Below are positions 17,012 through 25,161 of a stretch of DNA of 46,432 nt, one piece after another (position 1 is the first letter of the stretch; the number at the start of each line of letters is the position of its first letter). Both the position numbers and the translations under genes were made by a program. The notes beneath the pieces were generated by a model that was not told the DNA's origin, ran no database searches, and saw only the letters and a program-made list of their open reading frames with translations. The stretch spans positions 1-46,432 of the forward strand of contig CAMJMQ010000022.1 in the NCBI GenBank assembly GCA_946407065.1, given 5' to 3'. This stretch comes from an uncultured Clostridia bacterium (GTDB taxonomy: Bacteria > Bacillota > Clostridia > Oscillospirales > Acutalibacteraceae).

Positions 17012-18289
17012 ATGCAAAAAATTCTTCCCGTTACCCTGCTGACCGGTTATCTCGGCGCGGGCAAAACGACATTATTGAATCACGTGCTCAACAACCAGGA
17101 GGGCTACAAGGTCGCCGTCATCGTCAACGATATCGGCGAGGTCAATATCGACGCTGAGCTGATCCAGAAGGGCGGCGTTGTCAACGAAAAGGACGAGAAC
17201 CTCGTACCGCTCCAGAACGGCTGTATCTGCTGCACCCTCAAGACCGATCTGATCGAGCAGATTTTGGGATTGGTCAAACAGCAGAAGTTCGATTATATCC
17301 TGATCGAGGCTTCGGGCATCTGCGAGCCGATCCCGATCGCGCAGACCATCTCTATGCTCGACGGCTCCTACAACGATCCCCGCCTGCCGAAGCTCTGCCG
17401 ACTGGATAACGTCGTATCCGTCGTGGACGCGGCAAGACTCTCCGGCGAATTCGGCTGCGGCGGCGCTCTCTTGAATGATGATATCGACGACGAGGATATC
17501 GAGAACCTGCTGATCCAGCAGATCGAGTTCTGCAACACCATCATCCTCAACAAGATCGACCTTGTTTCTGAGGAGGAGCTGGCCAATATCAGAAAGGTCA
17601 TCCGCGCGCTCCAGCCTGAGGCAAAGATCATCGAGACTACCCGCGGTGAGGTGGCAATCAGCGAGATCCTCAATACCAACAACTTCGACTTCGACAAGGT
17701 CGCTTCCTCCGCCGCATGGGTACAGGAGCTGAACGCCGACATTGACGAGGATGACGATCATGACCATCATGATGGTGAGCACGAGCACCACCATGACCAC
17801 GATCACGATGATGATGACCACGATCACGACCATGATGATCACGACCATGATCATCATGAAAAAAGCAGCCACGGCTGTCATCACCATCACCACCATCATC
17901 ATGAGGGCGGTGAGGTAGAGGAGTACGGCATCGGTACCTTTGTGTACTATCGTCGTCAGCCGTTCACCAAGGATAAATTCGAGAAATTCCTCGCCTCCTT
18001 CCCGAAGAACGTCATCCGTGCCAAGGGTCTGTTCTGGATCAAGGAGGACAAGGATTGGGCGATCATGTTCGAGCAGTCCGGTAAGCAGATGGATTGCACC
18101 GACTACGGCCAGTGGCTCGCCGCCGCTCCCGCGCATATCCGCCGCAAAATGTTCCAAGAGGATCCCGAGCTGCAGAAGGATTGGGACGACAAGTACGGCG
18201 ACCGCATGATCAAGCTGGTGTTCATCGGTCAAAACCTCGACAAAGAGGCAATCACCAAGGCGCTCGACGAGTGCCTCACCGAAATGTGA
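17012..18289 (+). CDS. CobW/COG0523-family GTPase, probable metal chaperone
   Basis: A cytoplasmic G3E GTPase of the metal insertase group. Length 425. Walker A GYLGAGKTT lies at 12-20, followed by the family CxCC motif (NGCICC, Cys70, 72 and 73) that binds the metal. DYILIEASGICEP and NKIDLV are the further GTPase motifs. Between about 245 and 305 lies a very long His/Asp stretch, including a run of eight His, expected to hold many zinc, nickel or cobalt ions. A CobW C-terminal domain (about 310-425) completes it. ATG 17012 follows AAGGA at nine bases. No Zur-type palindrome was evident in the promoter. The metal is not determined by sequence; zinc is the likeliest. Confidence 0.88.
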   Translation: MQKILPVTLLTGYLGAGKTTLLNHVLNNQEGYKVAVIVNDIGEVNIDAELIQKGGVVNEKDENLVPLQNGCICCTLKTDLIEQILGLVKQQKFDYILIEASGICEPIPIAQTISMLDGSYNDPRLPKLCRLDNVVSVVDAARLSGEFGCGGALLNDDIDDEDIENLLIQQIEFCNTIILNKIDLVSEEELANIRKVIRALQPEAKIIETTRGEVAISEILNTNNFDFDKVASSAAWVQELNADIDEDDDHDHHDGEHEHHHDHDHDDDDHDHDHDDHDHDHHEKSSHGCHHHHHHHHEGGEVEEYGIGTFVYYRRQPFTKDKFEKFLASFPKNVIRAKGLFWIKEDKDWAIMFEQSGKQMDCTDYGQWLAAAPAHIRRKMFQEDPELQKDWDDKYGDRMIKLVFIGQNLDKEAITKALDECLTEM

Positions 18290-18298
18290 TATAAAGTT

Positions 18299-18326
18299 AA
18301 AGCGCTTCCGTATGGAGGCGCTTTTT
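18299..18326 (+). terminator. Terminator after the CobW-family gene
   Basis: An 11-bp stem (AAAGCGCTTCC/GGAGGCGCTTT, one G-T pair), GTAT loop and a T run. The heptamer element begins at the next base. Confidence 0.9.
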
Positions 18327-18533
18327 AGTTAGGAGTGAGGAGTTAGGAGTTAGGAGTGAATGGTGGGCGCTGCCCACACCTGATTCATATTTCATATATT
18401 AAAATAACCTATTAATAATTACGCTCATGACTTTTCAAAGAGTCATGAGCGTTATTGTTATCTATCTGTATTTTCATTCAAAACGCGTCAGCGTTTCCCA
18501 CAACTCCTCACTCCTCACTCCTAACTCCTCACT
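18327..18533. repeat. Heptamer-armed palindromic element, copy 1
   Basis: Left arm 18327-18361: five 7-base units (AGTTAGG/AGTGAGG). Core hairpin GGTGGGCGCTGCCCACACC at 18362-18380, then an A+T-rich part with a near-perfect 12-bp hairpin (18421-18432 with 18441-18452). A second core hairpin AAACGC-GTCA-GCGTTT lies at 18481-18496. The right arm 18502-18533 is made of ACTCCTA/ACTCCTC units, inverted to the left arm. It fills the whole space between two convergent genes and touches the stop codon of the HAD gene. Confidence 0.8.
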
Positions 18534-19340
18534 TTATATGATTCCCAATTCTTTGAGCGCTTTTGCGATGCCGTCTCGGTCACAGTCGTCGGTGACGCGG
18601 TCGGCTACCGCTTTGAGCGCCTCTTCGGCGTTGCCCATCGCGATGCCTGTTCCCGCGGCTTTGATCATGAAAATGTCGTTGAAGCTGTCGCCGAAGGCTA
18701 CCGCGTCGCGGATATCGATCCCCGCGTCGTCACAGATCTTGCGCAACCCCTCGCCCTTGTTCGCCTGTTTAGGCATTACCTCGAGGAACCACGGCGCGGA
18801 GAGGTAGATGTCCACCTCGTCGCCGAGAGAGTTGAGCAATTGTTGTTCGAGCTCCTTGAGCTCCTGCGGATCGCCCGCGATCAAAAACTTATGGATGTCC
18901 CAGTCGATGAAGGAAGGCAGATCGTCCACCACATTCAGCGGCAGACCGATCACATCGCTCTCGATGTGGGTGTAGTCGTTGACCTTGTTGTCGGCATAGA
19001 TTGTCGCGCCCTTGTGCACCATGGTGGTGACATTCGCCGGACGGAGGATGTCGTAAACAGGCTCGATGTATTTGCTGTTAAGATAGCACTTGCCGATCAG
19101 CTCGTCGCGGCTGTTCAGGATCGCGCCGCCGTTGAAGCCCATGTAATAGCCGCCGTAGCGGAAAACATCCAATTGTTCGGCAAAGGGTCGCACGCCGTAG
19201 GGGAGCCGCCCCGACGCCACCGCGACCTTGACGCCGTTTTCCTGCGCCTGCAAGAGTGCCGCTTTGGTGACAGGGGAGATCTCCTTTTTTCGGTTGAGTA
19301 AGGTGTCGTCGATATCGACCGCGATCAGTTTGTATTTCAT
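18534..19340 (-). CDS. Cof-type HAD-IIB family phosphatase
   Basis: A cytoplasmic phosphatase, usually acting on sugar phosphates, nucleotides or flavin/PLP-type phosphates. Length 268, normal for Cof proteins. Motif I is DIDDTLLN (nucleophile and acid Asp near residue 9), motif II lies in VAVASGR, the C2-type cap in the middle (about 85-190), and motif IV GDSFNDIFMI near 220, with GTGIAMGNAEE and DCDRDGIAKAL typical of the family end. The start at 19340 has GAGG six bases upstream on the minus strand; an earlier in-frame start has none. Its stop codon abuts the heptamer element. The substrate cannot be told from sequence. Confidence 0.9.
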   Translation of the reverse strand: MKYKLIAVDIDDTLLNRKKEISPVTKAALLQAQENGVKVAVASGRLPYGVRPFAEQLDVFRYGGYYMGFNGGAILNSRDELIGKCYLNSKYIEPVYDILRPANVTTMVHKGATIYADNKVNDYTHIESDVIGLPLNVVDDLPSFIDWDIHKFLIAGDPQELKELEQQLLNSLGDEVDIYLSAPWFLEVMPKQANKGEGLRKICDDAGIDIRDAVAFGDSFNDIFMIKAAGTGIAMGNAEEALKAVADRVTDDCDRDGIAKALKELGII

Positions 19341-19412
19341 ATGATACCTCGGTATGTAAATGTTCATTCATACGTTACCACAAAATGCGGAAGATGGCAA
19401 GCGGAAAATGAT

Positions 19413-19792
19413 AGTTAGGAGTTGAGGTGCTGTCCTAGAAGCGGAGCCGTAGGCGAACACTGATTGGCTGAGAGCTACTGCAGAAGAGTGAGGAGTTAGG
19501 AGTGAGGAGTTAGGAGTTTAAGGGTGGCTTGAGGAGTTGCCCAAATCTTTGATTTGGCTAACAACTCCCATCAACAGCGCTCCAAGAACAGGCAAAGCCT
19601 GTGATTGGCTAAGCGCCACTGCTCGCCCACACCCATTGATAGGATGGCGGATAAAGTGATCGGTTGGTATTACCACGGTATAAATGCCTCGCAATGACTG
19701 ATTTGTATACGCTTACTTTACCCGATGAATGACCTATTAGGAATTCAAAAGCTGACGGCTTTGCCAAAACTCCTCACTCCTCACTCCTCACT
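19413..19792. repeat. Composite heptamer-armed element, copy 2
   Basis: AGTTAGG units appear at 19413 and again as a longer arm at 19485-19520. The GGTGG...GCCCACACC core is split by an insert made of two nested hairpins: GGAGTTG/CAACTCC (19533-19539 with 19562-19568), enclosing CCAAATC/GATTTGG, and ACAGGC/GCCTGT (19588-19593 with 19597-19602), within GCGC/GCGC. AAAGCTGACGGCTTT and an inverted ACTCCTC arm at about 19769-19792 close it. It looks like one element inserted into or recombined with another. Confidence 0.65.
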
Positions 19793-19947
19793 AAAAGCGC
19801 CCTCGCCCTACGGCAACAATCCCCGCATATTCCCTCATTTCACTTTAACGCATTACTGCATCAGCATGAAATCTGTACAATTTTTTGTGCCGTGTTTTGT
19901 GCAGGATAAAAAAACTGTAAAAAATCCCATGAATCCTTAAAAATAGA

Positions 19948-19975
19948 TTGAAATTTTTCAAAATTGTATTATAAT
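19948..19975 (+). promoter_or_regulatory. Promoter of the Dlt-like operon
   Basis: TTGAAA, 16 bases, TATAAT, 81 bases before the first start codon. Confidence 0.75.
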
Positions 19976-20056
19976 GTTAAATGTAGTATTGTGGATAATT
20001 ATGGATCACTGTATCTTGTGTACAATCCGAATGTCTTACGAAAGGAAGTGCTGAAT

Positions 20057-21562
20057 ATGCAGACATCGGTTCTCGAACGCTTAGACGCGAGTGCTTCGCG
20101 CTATGCGGATAAAGTAATGTTCAAAGACCCCGAGCGCAGCCTGACCTTCGGTCAGTTCGACGCTCTCACTAAGTCGATCGGTACCTATCTCGCGGGAGTG
20201 ACCAAGCCCGGCGATCCGGTCGCCGTGATGTCCGGCAGACATGTATACACCCCGTCGTGTTTTTTGGGCGCTGTCAGAGCAGGCTGCTTCTATGCGCCGA
20301 TGGACGGCGATATGCCCAAGCAAAGACTCAACCAGATCCTCTCCGTCATCAAGGCGCCGAATCTGCTGGTCGATCAGGCGCATCTCGAGATGGCAAAGAC
20401 CCTCGAGTATGACGGCAACATCATCGTGATGGAAGAGATCATGGAGACCGCCCCCGATGAGGCACTGCTCGCCGAGCGTGCCGCGACACTGGTGTGCACC
20501 GCTCCGCTGTATGTGATCTTCACCTCCGGCTCGACCGGCAAGCCCAAGGGCGTTATCACCTCGCACCTCTCGCTGATGACCTACATCGATTCTGTGTGCA
20601 AGGTGCTCGACATCAACGATACCGATATCATGGGCAACCAGAGCCCGCTCGATTATATCGCGGCTGTCCGCGACATTTACTTCCCCATCAGCAAGGGCGC
20701 TTCCACCTTCATCATCCCGAAGAACGAGTTCGCCGTGCCGACCGAGCTGTTCGGTACGCTGAACCGTGAGAAGATCACTGCGCTGTGCTGGAGCGTCGCG
20801 GGCGTTGAGATCCCCGCTAAATTAGGCGCTTTTGACGAGAGCAAGCCCGAATACCTCAAGAAGCTCTGCTTCTCCGGTTCGGTCATGCCCTGCAAGTACC
20901 TCAAGATCTGGCAGGAGCATCTGCCCGACGTCCTCTATGTCAACCAGTACGGTCCCACCGAGTCCACCGCTTCCTGCACCTACTATGTGGTCAAGGAGAA
21001 GGTCGACGACGATACCGTTCTCCCGATCGGTAAGCCGTATGATAACTATAAGATCATGCTTCTCAATGACGATAATACCCCCACCCCCGACGGCGAGATC
21101 GGTCAGATCTGCGTCAGCGGCCCGATCCTCGCGCTGGGCTACTACGGCAACAGAGAAGTCACCGACGCGTCCTTCCTCCAGAATCCGCTGAACCCGAACT
21201 ACCGCGAGCTGATCTACAAGACCGGCGACCTCGGCAGATGGGGTGAGGACGGCAACCTGATGTTCCACGGTCGTATGGATCGCCAGATCAAGCATCTGGG
21301 TCACCGCATTGAGCTCGGCGAGATCGAAGAGACCGCAAAGCTCGTCGAGGGCGTCAAGGATTGCTGCGCACTGTACAACAAGCCCAAGGCGACCTTGTAC
21401 CTCTTCTATACCGGTGACGCGACCAGCAGGGATATCGTGCTCTATTTCAGAGCCAACATGCCCGCCTTCATGGTGCCGCGTAAGCTCATCAACCTCGAGG
21501 AGATGCCCACCCTTCCCAACGGAAAGCTGGACATGCAGGCGCTCAAGGCGATGTTCAAGTAA
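20057..21562 (+). CDS. DltA-like amino acid adenylation enzyme
   Basis: Activates an amino acid with ATP and loads it on the carrier protein encoded next. Length 501, the size of a free-standing DltA rather than an NRPS module. Adenylation motifs in order: A3 YVIFTSGSTGKPKGV (about 152-166), A5 NQYGPTEST (297-303), A7 YKTGDLGRW (about 387), A8 GRMDRQIKHLGHRIELGEIE (about 405-424), and A10 LPNGKLD with catalytic Lys490. The substrate-anchoring Asp (about D199, in SPLDYIAAVRDIY) is kept, but the surrounding loop is two residues longer than the usual DltA FDLSVMDIY, so D-alanine may not be the substrate. ATG 20057 has AAAGGA upstream; the upstream in-frame extension is not homologous. Confidence 0.85.
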   Translation: MQTSVLERLDASASRYADKVMFKDPERSLTFGQFDALTKSIGTYLAGVTKPGDPVAVMSGRHVYTPSCFLGAVRAGCFYAPMDGDMPKQRLNQILSVIKAPNLLVDQAHLEMAKTLEYDGNIIVMEEIMETAPDEALLAERAATLVCTAPLYVIFTSGSTGKPKGVITSHLSLMTYIDSVCKVLDINDTDIMGNQSPLDYIAAVRDIYFPISKGASTFIIPKNEFAVPTELFGTLNREKITALCWSVAGVEIPAKLGAFDESKPEYLKKLCFSGSVMPCKYLKIWQEHLPDVLYVNQYGPTESTASCTYYVVKEKVDDDTVLPIGKPYDNYKIMLLNDDNTPTPDGEIGQICVSGPILALGYYGNREVTDASFLQNPLNPNYRELIYKTGDLGRWGEDGNLMFHGRMDRQIKHLGHRIELGEIEETAKLVEGVKDCCALYNKPKATLYLFYTGDATSRDIVLYFRANMPAFMVPRKLINLEEMPTLPNGKLDMQALKAMFK

Positions 21563-21607
21563 AATATCGGAGGTGGCAATCTCTCCGATATACTCGGTAT
21601 GTCATGG

Positions 21608-21676
21608 GGTGGAAATGCTTTCACCTCATCCGTCACCGCCTCAGTCGGCGGTGACACCTTCCTCTCAAAGGGAAGG
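21608..21676. repeat. Three consecutive hairpins inside the operon
   Basis: GGTGGAAA/TTTCACC (21608-21625), GTCACCGCC/GGCGGTGAC (21632-21640 with 21646-21654) and CCTTCC/GGAAGG (21657-21662 with 21671-21676). It resembles an intergenic palindromic repeat widespread in Clostridia. There is no T run, so it is more likely an mRNA processing or stability site than a terminator. Confidence 0.55.
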
Positions 21677-21736
21677 CTTCAACTGTATATTACCACAAGG
21701 TGATAAGATAAAATAATTCTAAAGGAGAAATTTATC

Positions 21737-21964
21737 ATGGATCAATTAATGAAAATCTTACAGGAACTCAGACCCGACGTAGATTTTGAGAACGAAACCG
21801 CTCTGATCACCAACGGTATTCTCGATTCCTTCGATATCGTCGCGCTCGTTGGCGAGCTCAACGATGAGTTTGATATCGAGATCAAGCCGAACAACCTCGT
21901 TCCCGAGAACTTCAACTCCGCCAAGGCTATGATGGCGCTGATCGAGAAGCTGCAGGACGAATAA
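21737..21964 (+). CDS. DltC-like acyl/aminoacyl carrier protein
   Basis: A 75-residue carrier protein that holds the activated amino acid as a thioester on 4'-phosphopantetheine. The attachment serine is Ser31 in GILDSFDIVALVGEL; the DSF form of this motif is characteristic of DltC-type carriers. The helical pattern and acidic composition fit the fold. Ribosome site AAAGGAG lies well placed before ATG. It sits between the adenylation enzyme and the PLP enzyme, so it may present its cargo to both. Confidence 0.9.
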   Translation: MDQLMKILQELRPDVDFENETALITNGILDSFDIVALVGELNDEFDIEIKPNNLVPENFNSAKAMMALIEKLQDE

Positions 21965-21989
21965 TCTGTCGGCACACCATGACGAATCC

Positions 21990-22010
21990 GCCTCCCTGTC
22001 TCAGGGAGGC
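21990..22010. repeat. Hairpin GCCTCCCTG/CAGGGAGGC
   Basis: A perfect 9-bp stem with a 3-base loop between the carrier and PLP enzyme genes, without a T run. It is similar in kind to the hairpins at 21608-21676. Confidence 0.55.
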
Positions 22011-22043
22011 AGAACGTTGCTATGAACAATAAAAAGGAATGGT

Positions 22044-23234
22044 ATGATGAATATCAACAAGTTAAAGGAGCTCCTGCCCAAGGTCGGAACCCCTTCCTAT
22101 ATTTTTGATCTTGACCTGTTTGAAAAGCGTGCCGCTTTGGTCAAAAAGTACTTCGGCGATACGATCGGAATGTGCTTTTCTATCAAAGCCAATCCGTTTT
22201 TGCTGGGCAGAATGCCCGCGCAGTTTGACAAGATCGAGGTCTGCTCTCCCGGTGAGCTGACGGTTTGTGAGCGCACCGGTGTGGATATGAGCACCATCAT
22301 CTTCTCAGGCGTCAACAAGGGCTATGCGGATGTGGAACGTGCCGCTGACGATAACGTCGGTACCTTCACCGCCGAATCCCCTCTGCATCTCGAACTGATC
22401 AACGACGCGGCGCTTCGCAGAGGCAAGGTGTTCGACCTGCTGCTGCGCGTGACCGATATCAAGGGCGGCAGCCAGTTCGGTATGAACGAGGAATGCACCC
22501 TCGACATCATCCGTCGCCGCGATGAATACAAGGGCGTCAACATCGTCGGTCTGCACTACTTCACCGGCACGGCAAAGCGTAAGGCGAAGCCCATCGAGAG
22601 AGAGTGCGACTACCTGATGGATCTGACCGCCCGCATCAAGAACGATCTCGGCTTCACTGTTGAGCGTATCGAATACGGTACGGGTCTCGCGGTCGACTAC
22701 TTCTCCGACAATGCCGACGCTGAGGAAGAGGAGCGTCTCGCTTCTATCTCTCCGAAGCTGCAGGAGCTGGCTTCTGTCGCTGAGCTGACTGTCGAGATGG
22801 GTCGCTTCTTCGCGGCTCCCTGCGGTTATTACCTGACCAAGGTCGTGGATACCAAAACCAATTTTGATATCAACTACGCGATCGTGGACGGCGGCATGAA
22901 CCAGGTCAAGTACAACGGTCAGCTGCAAGGCATGCAGATCCCAGAGATCCTGCACCTCACCGATCGTGACAAGGCGGAGGACAAAAAGCCGTGGACGCTG
23001 TGCGGTTCCATCTGCACCACCGCGGATATTCTGGCGCGTAACGCAGAATTCGACGATCTGCAGATCGGCGATATCCTCGTGTTCTGCCGCACCGGCGCTT
23101 ACTCCTGCATGGAGGGTATCTCCACCTTCCTCAGCCGCGAGATGCCGGTCATCGCCGAGTACAGCGAGAAAGAGGGTCTCAGGATCCTGCGTGAGATGCT
23201 GTATTCCGACGAATTCAATACACCCAAGAGATAA
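22044..23234 (+). CDS. Fold-III PLP decarboxylase-like enzyme (LysA/BtrK type)
   Basis: A 396-residue member of the ornithine/diaminopimelate decarboxylase family: an N-terminal alanine-racemase-like barrel, then a beta domain. The PLP lysine is Lys48 (CFSIKANPF); GRFFAAPCGYYLTKV (about 253-267) and CGSICTTADIL (320-330) are family landmarks. Two differences stand out. GLHYFTG replaces the usual G-x-H-x-H-x-G, so the PLP-stacking His seems to be Phe, and the catalytic-loop Cys324 is followed by TT rather than E-S. BtrK, a relative, decarboxylates glutamyl on a carrier protein; the carrier gene next door suggests a similar reaction, by inference. ATG 22047 is an equally good start. Confidence 0.83.
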   Translation: MMNINKLKELLPKVGTPSYIFDLDLFEKRAALVKKYFGDTIGMCFSIKANPFLLGRMPAQFDKIEVCSPGELTVCERTGVDMSTIIFSGVNKGYADVERAADDNVGTFTAESPLHLELINDAALRRGKVFDLLLRVTDIKGGSQFGMNEECTLDIIRRRDEYKGVNIVGLHYFTGTAKRKAKPIERECDYLMDLTARIKNDLGFTVERIEYGTGLAVDYFSDNADAEEEERLASISPKLQELASVAELTVEMGRFFAAPCGYYLTKVVDTKTNFDINYAIVDGGMNQVKYNGQLQGMQIPEILHLTDRDKAEDKKPWTLCGSICTTADILARNAEFDDLQIGDILVFCRTGAYSCMEGISTFLSREMPVIAEYSEKEGLRILREMLYSDEFNTPKR

Positions 23235-23241
23235 AGATTAT

Positions 23242-23434
23242 GGTGAACGGTGAACAGTGAACGGTGAACGGTGAAGGATTCTCGCTTCGCTCGGTCGATT
23301 CTGATACAGGAATTCGGCAGTGGCGTATAGCCAATCGCTGTATAGGTGTTGTCTACCGAATCTGAGATTTGACTGCACCTCAAACGCGAAGCGTTTTCCG
23401 CAACCGTTAATCGTTAACCGTTAACCGTTAACCG
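23242..23434. repeat. Heptamer-armed palindromic element, copy 3 (GGTGAAC type)
   Basis: Left arm 23242-23275 is GGTGAAC repeated five times with changes. The right arm 23404-23434 is CGTTAAC-type units, inverted. The inner hairpin AAACGC-GAA-GCGTTT (23382-23396) matches copy 1, and the inner module GGCAGTGGCGTATAGCCAATC is the reverse complement of a module in copy 2. It starts seven bases after the stop codon and ends four bases before the next ribosome site. Confidence 0.78.
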
Positions 23435-23449
23435 ATATAAAGGTTCATT

Positions 23450-25081
23450 ATGACTTATACATCACTCAATTTTCTTTTCTTTGTGTTGGCGACCGCGCTG
23501 GTGTACTTCGTCCTGCCGTGGAAGAAGTATCGCTGGACGGTTCTGCTCGTCGCGAGTGCGATCTTCTATTGCCTCGCGAGCTACAAGTATGCCGTATTCA
23601 TTTTGTTTACGGCGCTGAGTACGATGCTCATCGGCTTGTGGCTGGACAAGGTGAACACGAGCTCCAAGGCGCTCCTGAAATCGAAAAAGGGCGAGTGGGA
23701 TCGCGAACAAAAGAAAGCGTTCAAAAACAAGCTGAAAGTCAAGAAACGCTGGATCATGGCACTGTGTCTGATCCTGAACTTCGGCATCCTGGCTTTCCTG
23801 AAGTATTACAATTTCTTTGCCGGCTCTCTGAACGACCTGCTCGGCTCCATGCGCATCGACTTTTCGGCTCCGACCTTAAAGCTGTTTCTGCCGCTGGGTA
23901 TCTCGTTCTACACCTTCCAGAGCATGGGCTATATCGTGGACGTCTACCGCGAGAAGGTCAAACCGCAGACCAACCCCTTCAAGTTCCTGCTGTTCGTCTC
24001 CTTCTTCCCGCAGATCATCCAAGGCCCGATCAGCAACTACTCACAGCTCGGTCATCAGCTCTTTGAGGGTCACGACTTCGACTTCACCCGCTTTAAGCAC
24101 GGCGCACAGCTGATTTTGTGGGGCTTTTTCAAGAAGCTGGTCATCGCCGACAGAGCGGTTGTCGCGATCAACACCGTCACCGCGACCCCTCAGGGCTACA
24201 ATAAGTATTCCGGTACGACGCTGACCTTCACCATCCTGCTCTATGCGTTCCAGCTGTACACCGATTTCTCGGGCGGTATCGATATCTCCCGCGGTGTGGC
24301 ACAGCTCTTCGGCATCGATCTGATCGACAACTTCAAGCGTCCGTACTTCTCGAAGAGTATCAACGAGTATTGGCGCAGATGGCATATCTCGCTCGGCGCC
24401 TGGATGAAGGATTACATCTTCAACCCGCTGGCGATCAGCTCGGCGTTCCTCAACGCGAGCAAGAAGATGCGCGGCACCAAGTTCGGCAAGACCAAAGCCG
24501 GCGCGCATATCGCCAAGGTACTGCCCACGGCGTTTGCATCCCTGATTGTCTTCTTGGTCGTCGGTATCTGGCACGGCGCGAACTATAAATATGTTGCGTT
24601 CGGCATCTGGAACGGCGGTATCATTATGCTGTCGATCCTGATGCAGCCGCTGTTTGACGCGGTGACCGATAAGCTGCACATCAACCGTCAGAACTTCTTC
24701 TTCCGTCTGTTCCAGATGATCCGTACCTTTATCGTGGTACTGATCGGCTATGTCTTTGACGTAGCGCCGTCCTTCCAACAGGGCATGATGACGATCGGCC
24801 GCTTCTTTACCGATCAGAGTCTGGAGCGCGGCAGAAATGAGATCTTCAAGCTCGGTGTCAACTGGAAGGATTACATCCTCCTGCTGGTATGCGTGGTTGT
24901 GATCTGGGCGGTCAGTATGATCCAGGAAAAGCATTCCGATACGACCATCCGCGAGATGCTGGACAAAAAGCCCTTCATCCTGCGTTGGCTGGTATTCTTC
25001 GTCCTGATCATGGCGGTCATCATCTTCGGTATCTACGGCTCCGGCTACGCTGCTTCCGACTTCGTCTACATGCAGTTCTAG
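23450..25081 (+). CDS. MBOAT acyltransferase (DltB/AlgI-like)
   Basis: A polytopic membrane O-acyltransferase that would move the acyl or aminoacyl group from the carrier protein across or onto a polymer outside. Length 543, with about ten or more membrane segments, longer than typical DltB and closer to AlgI/PatA. Family motifs: LPLGISFYTFQSMGYIVDVYR, QIIQGPISNY, YTDFSGGIDISRG, EYWRRWHISLGAWMKDYIFNPL in two parts (EYWRRWHISL, GAWMKDYIFNPL), and the catalytic His in GIWHGANYKYVAFGIWNG. Start ATG follows AAAGG by six bases. The DltD/AlgX-like gene comes 80 bases later. Confidence 0.92.
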   Translation: MTYTSLNFLFFVLATALVYFVLPWKKYRWTVLLVASAIFYCLASYKYAVFILFTALSTMLIGLWLDKVNTSSKALLKSKKGEWDREQKKAFKNKLKVKKRWIMALCLILNFGILAFLKYYNFFAGSLNDLLGSMRIDFSAPTLKLFLPLGISFYTFQSMGYIVDVYREKVKPQTNPFKFLLFVSFFPQIIQGPISNYSQLGHQLFEGHDFDFTRFKHGAQLILWGFFKKLVIADRAVVAINTVTATPQGYNKYSGTTLTFTILLYAFQLYTDFSGGIDISRGVAQLFGIDLIDNFKRPYFSKSINEYWRRWHISLGAWMKDYIFNPLAISSAFLNASKKMRGTKFGKTKAGAHIAKVLPTAFASLIVFLVVGIWHGANYKYVAFGIWNGGIIMLSILMQPLFDAVTDKLHINRQNFFFRLFQMIRTFIVVLIGYVFDVAPSFQQGMMTIGRFFTDQSLERGRNEIFKLGVNWKDYILLLVCVVVIWAVSMIQEKHSDTTIREMLDKKPFILRWLVFFVLIMAVIIFGIYGSGYAASDFVYMQF

Positions 25082-25161
25082 CGGACATGCGATACCGACA
25101 CGGCGTATTCGCCTGTGTGAGCATCCGCCAAAGTTTGATGTATGGAATATGAGGCAAACCT

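Noticed and set aside
17072..18232. 386-codon minus-strand ORF opposite the CobW-family gene
   Set aside because: Its Val/Met/Ile runs are simply the antisense of the His/Asp codons.
18327..18361. Tandem heptamers taken as a CRISPR leader or telomere-like array
   Set aside because: Too short, no spacers, and paired with an inverted arm around conserved hairpins.
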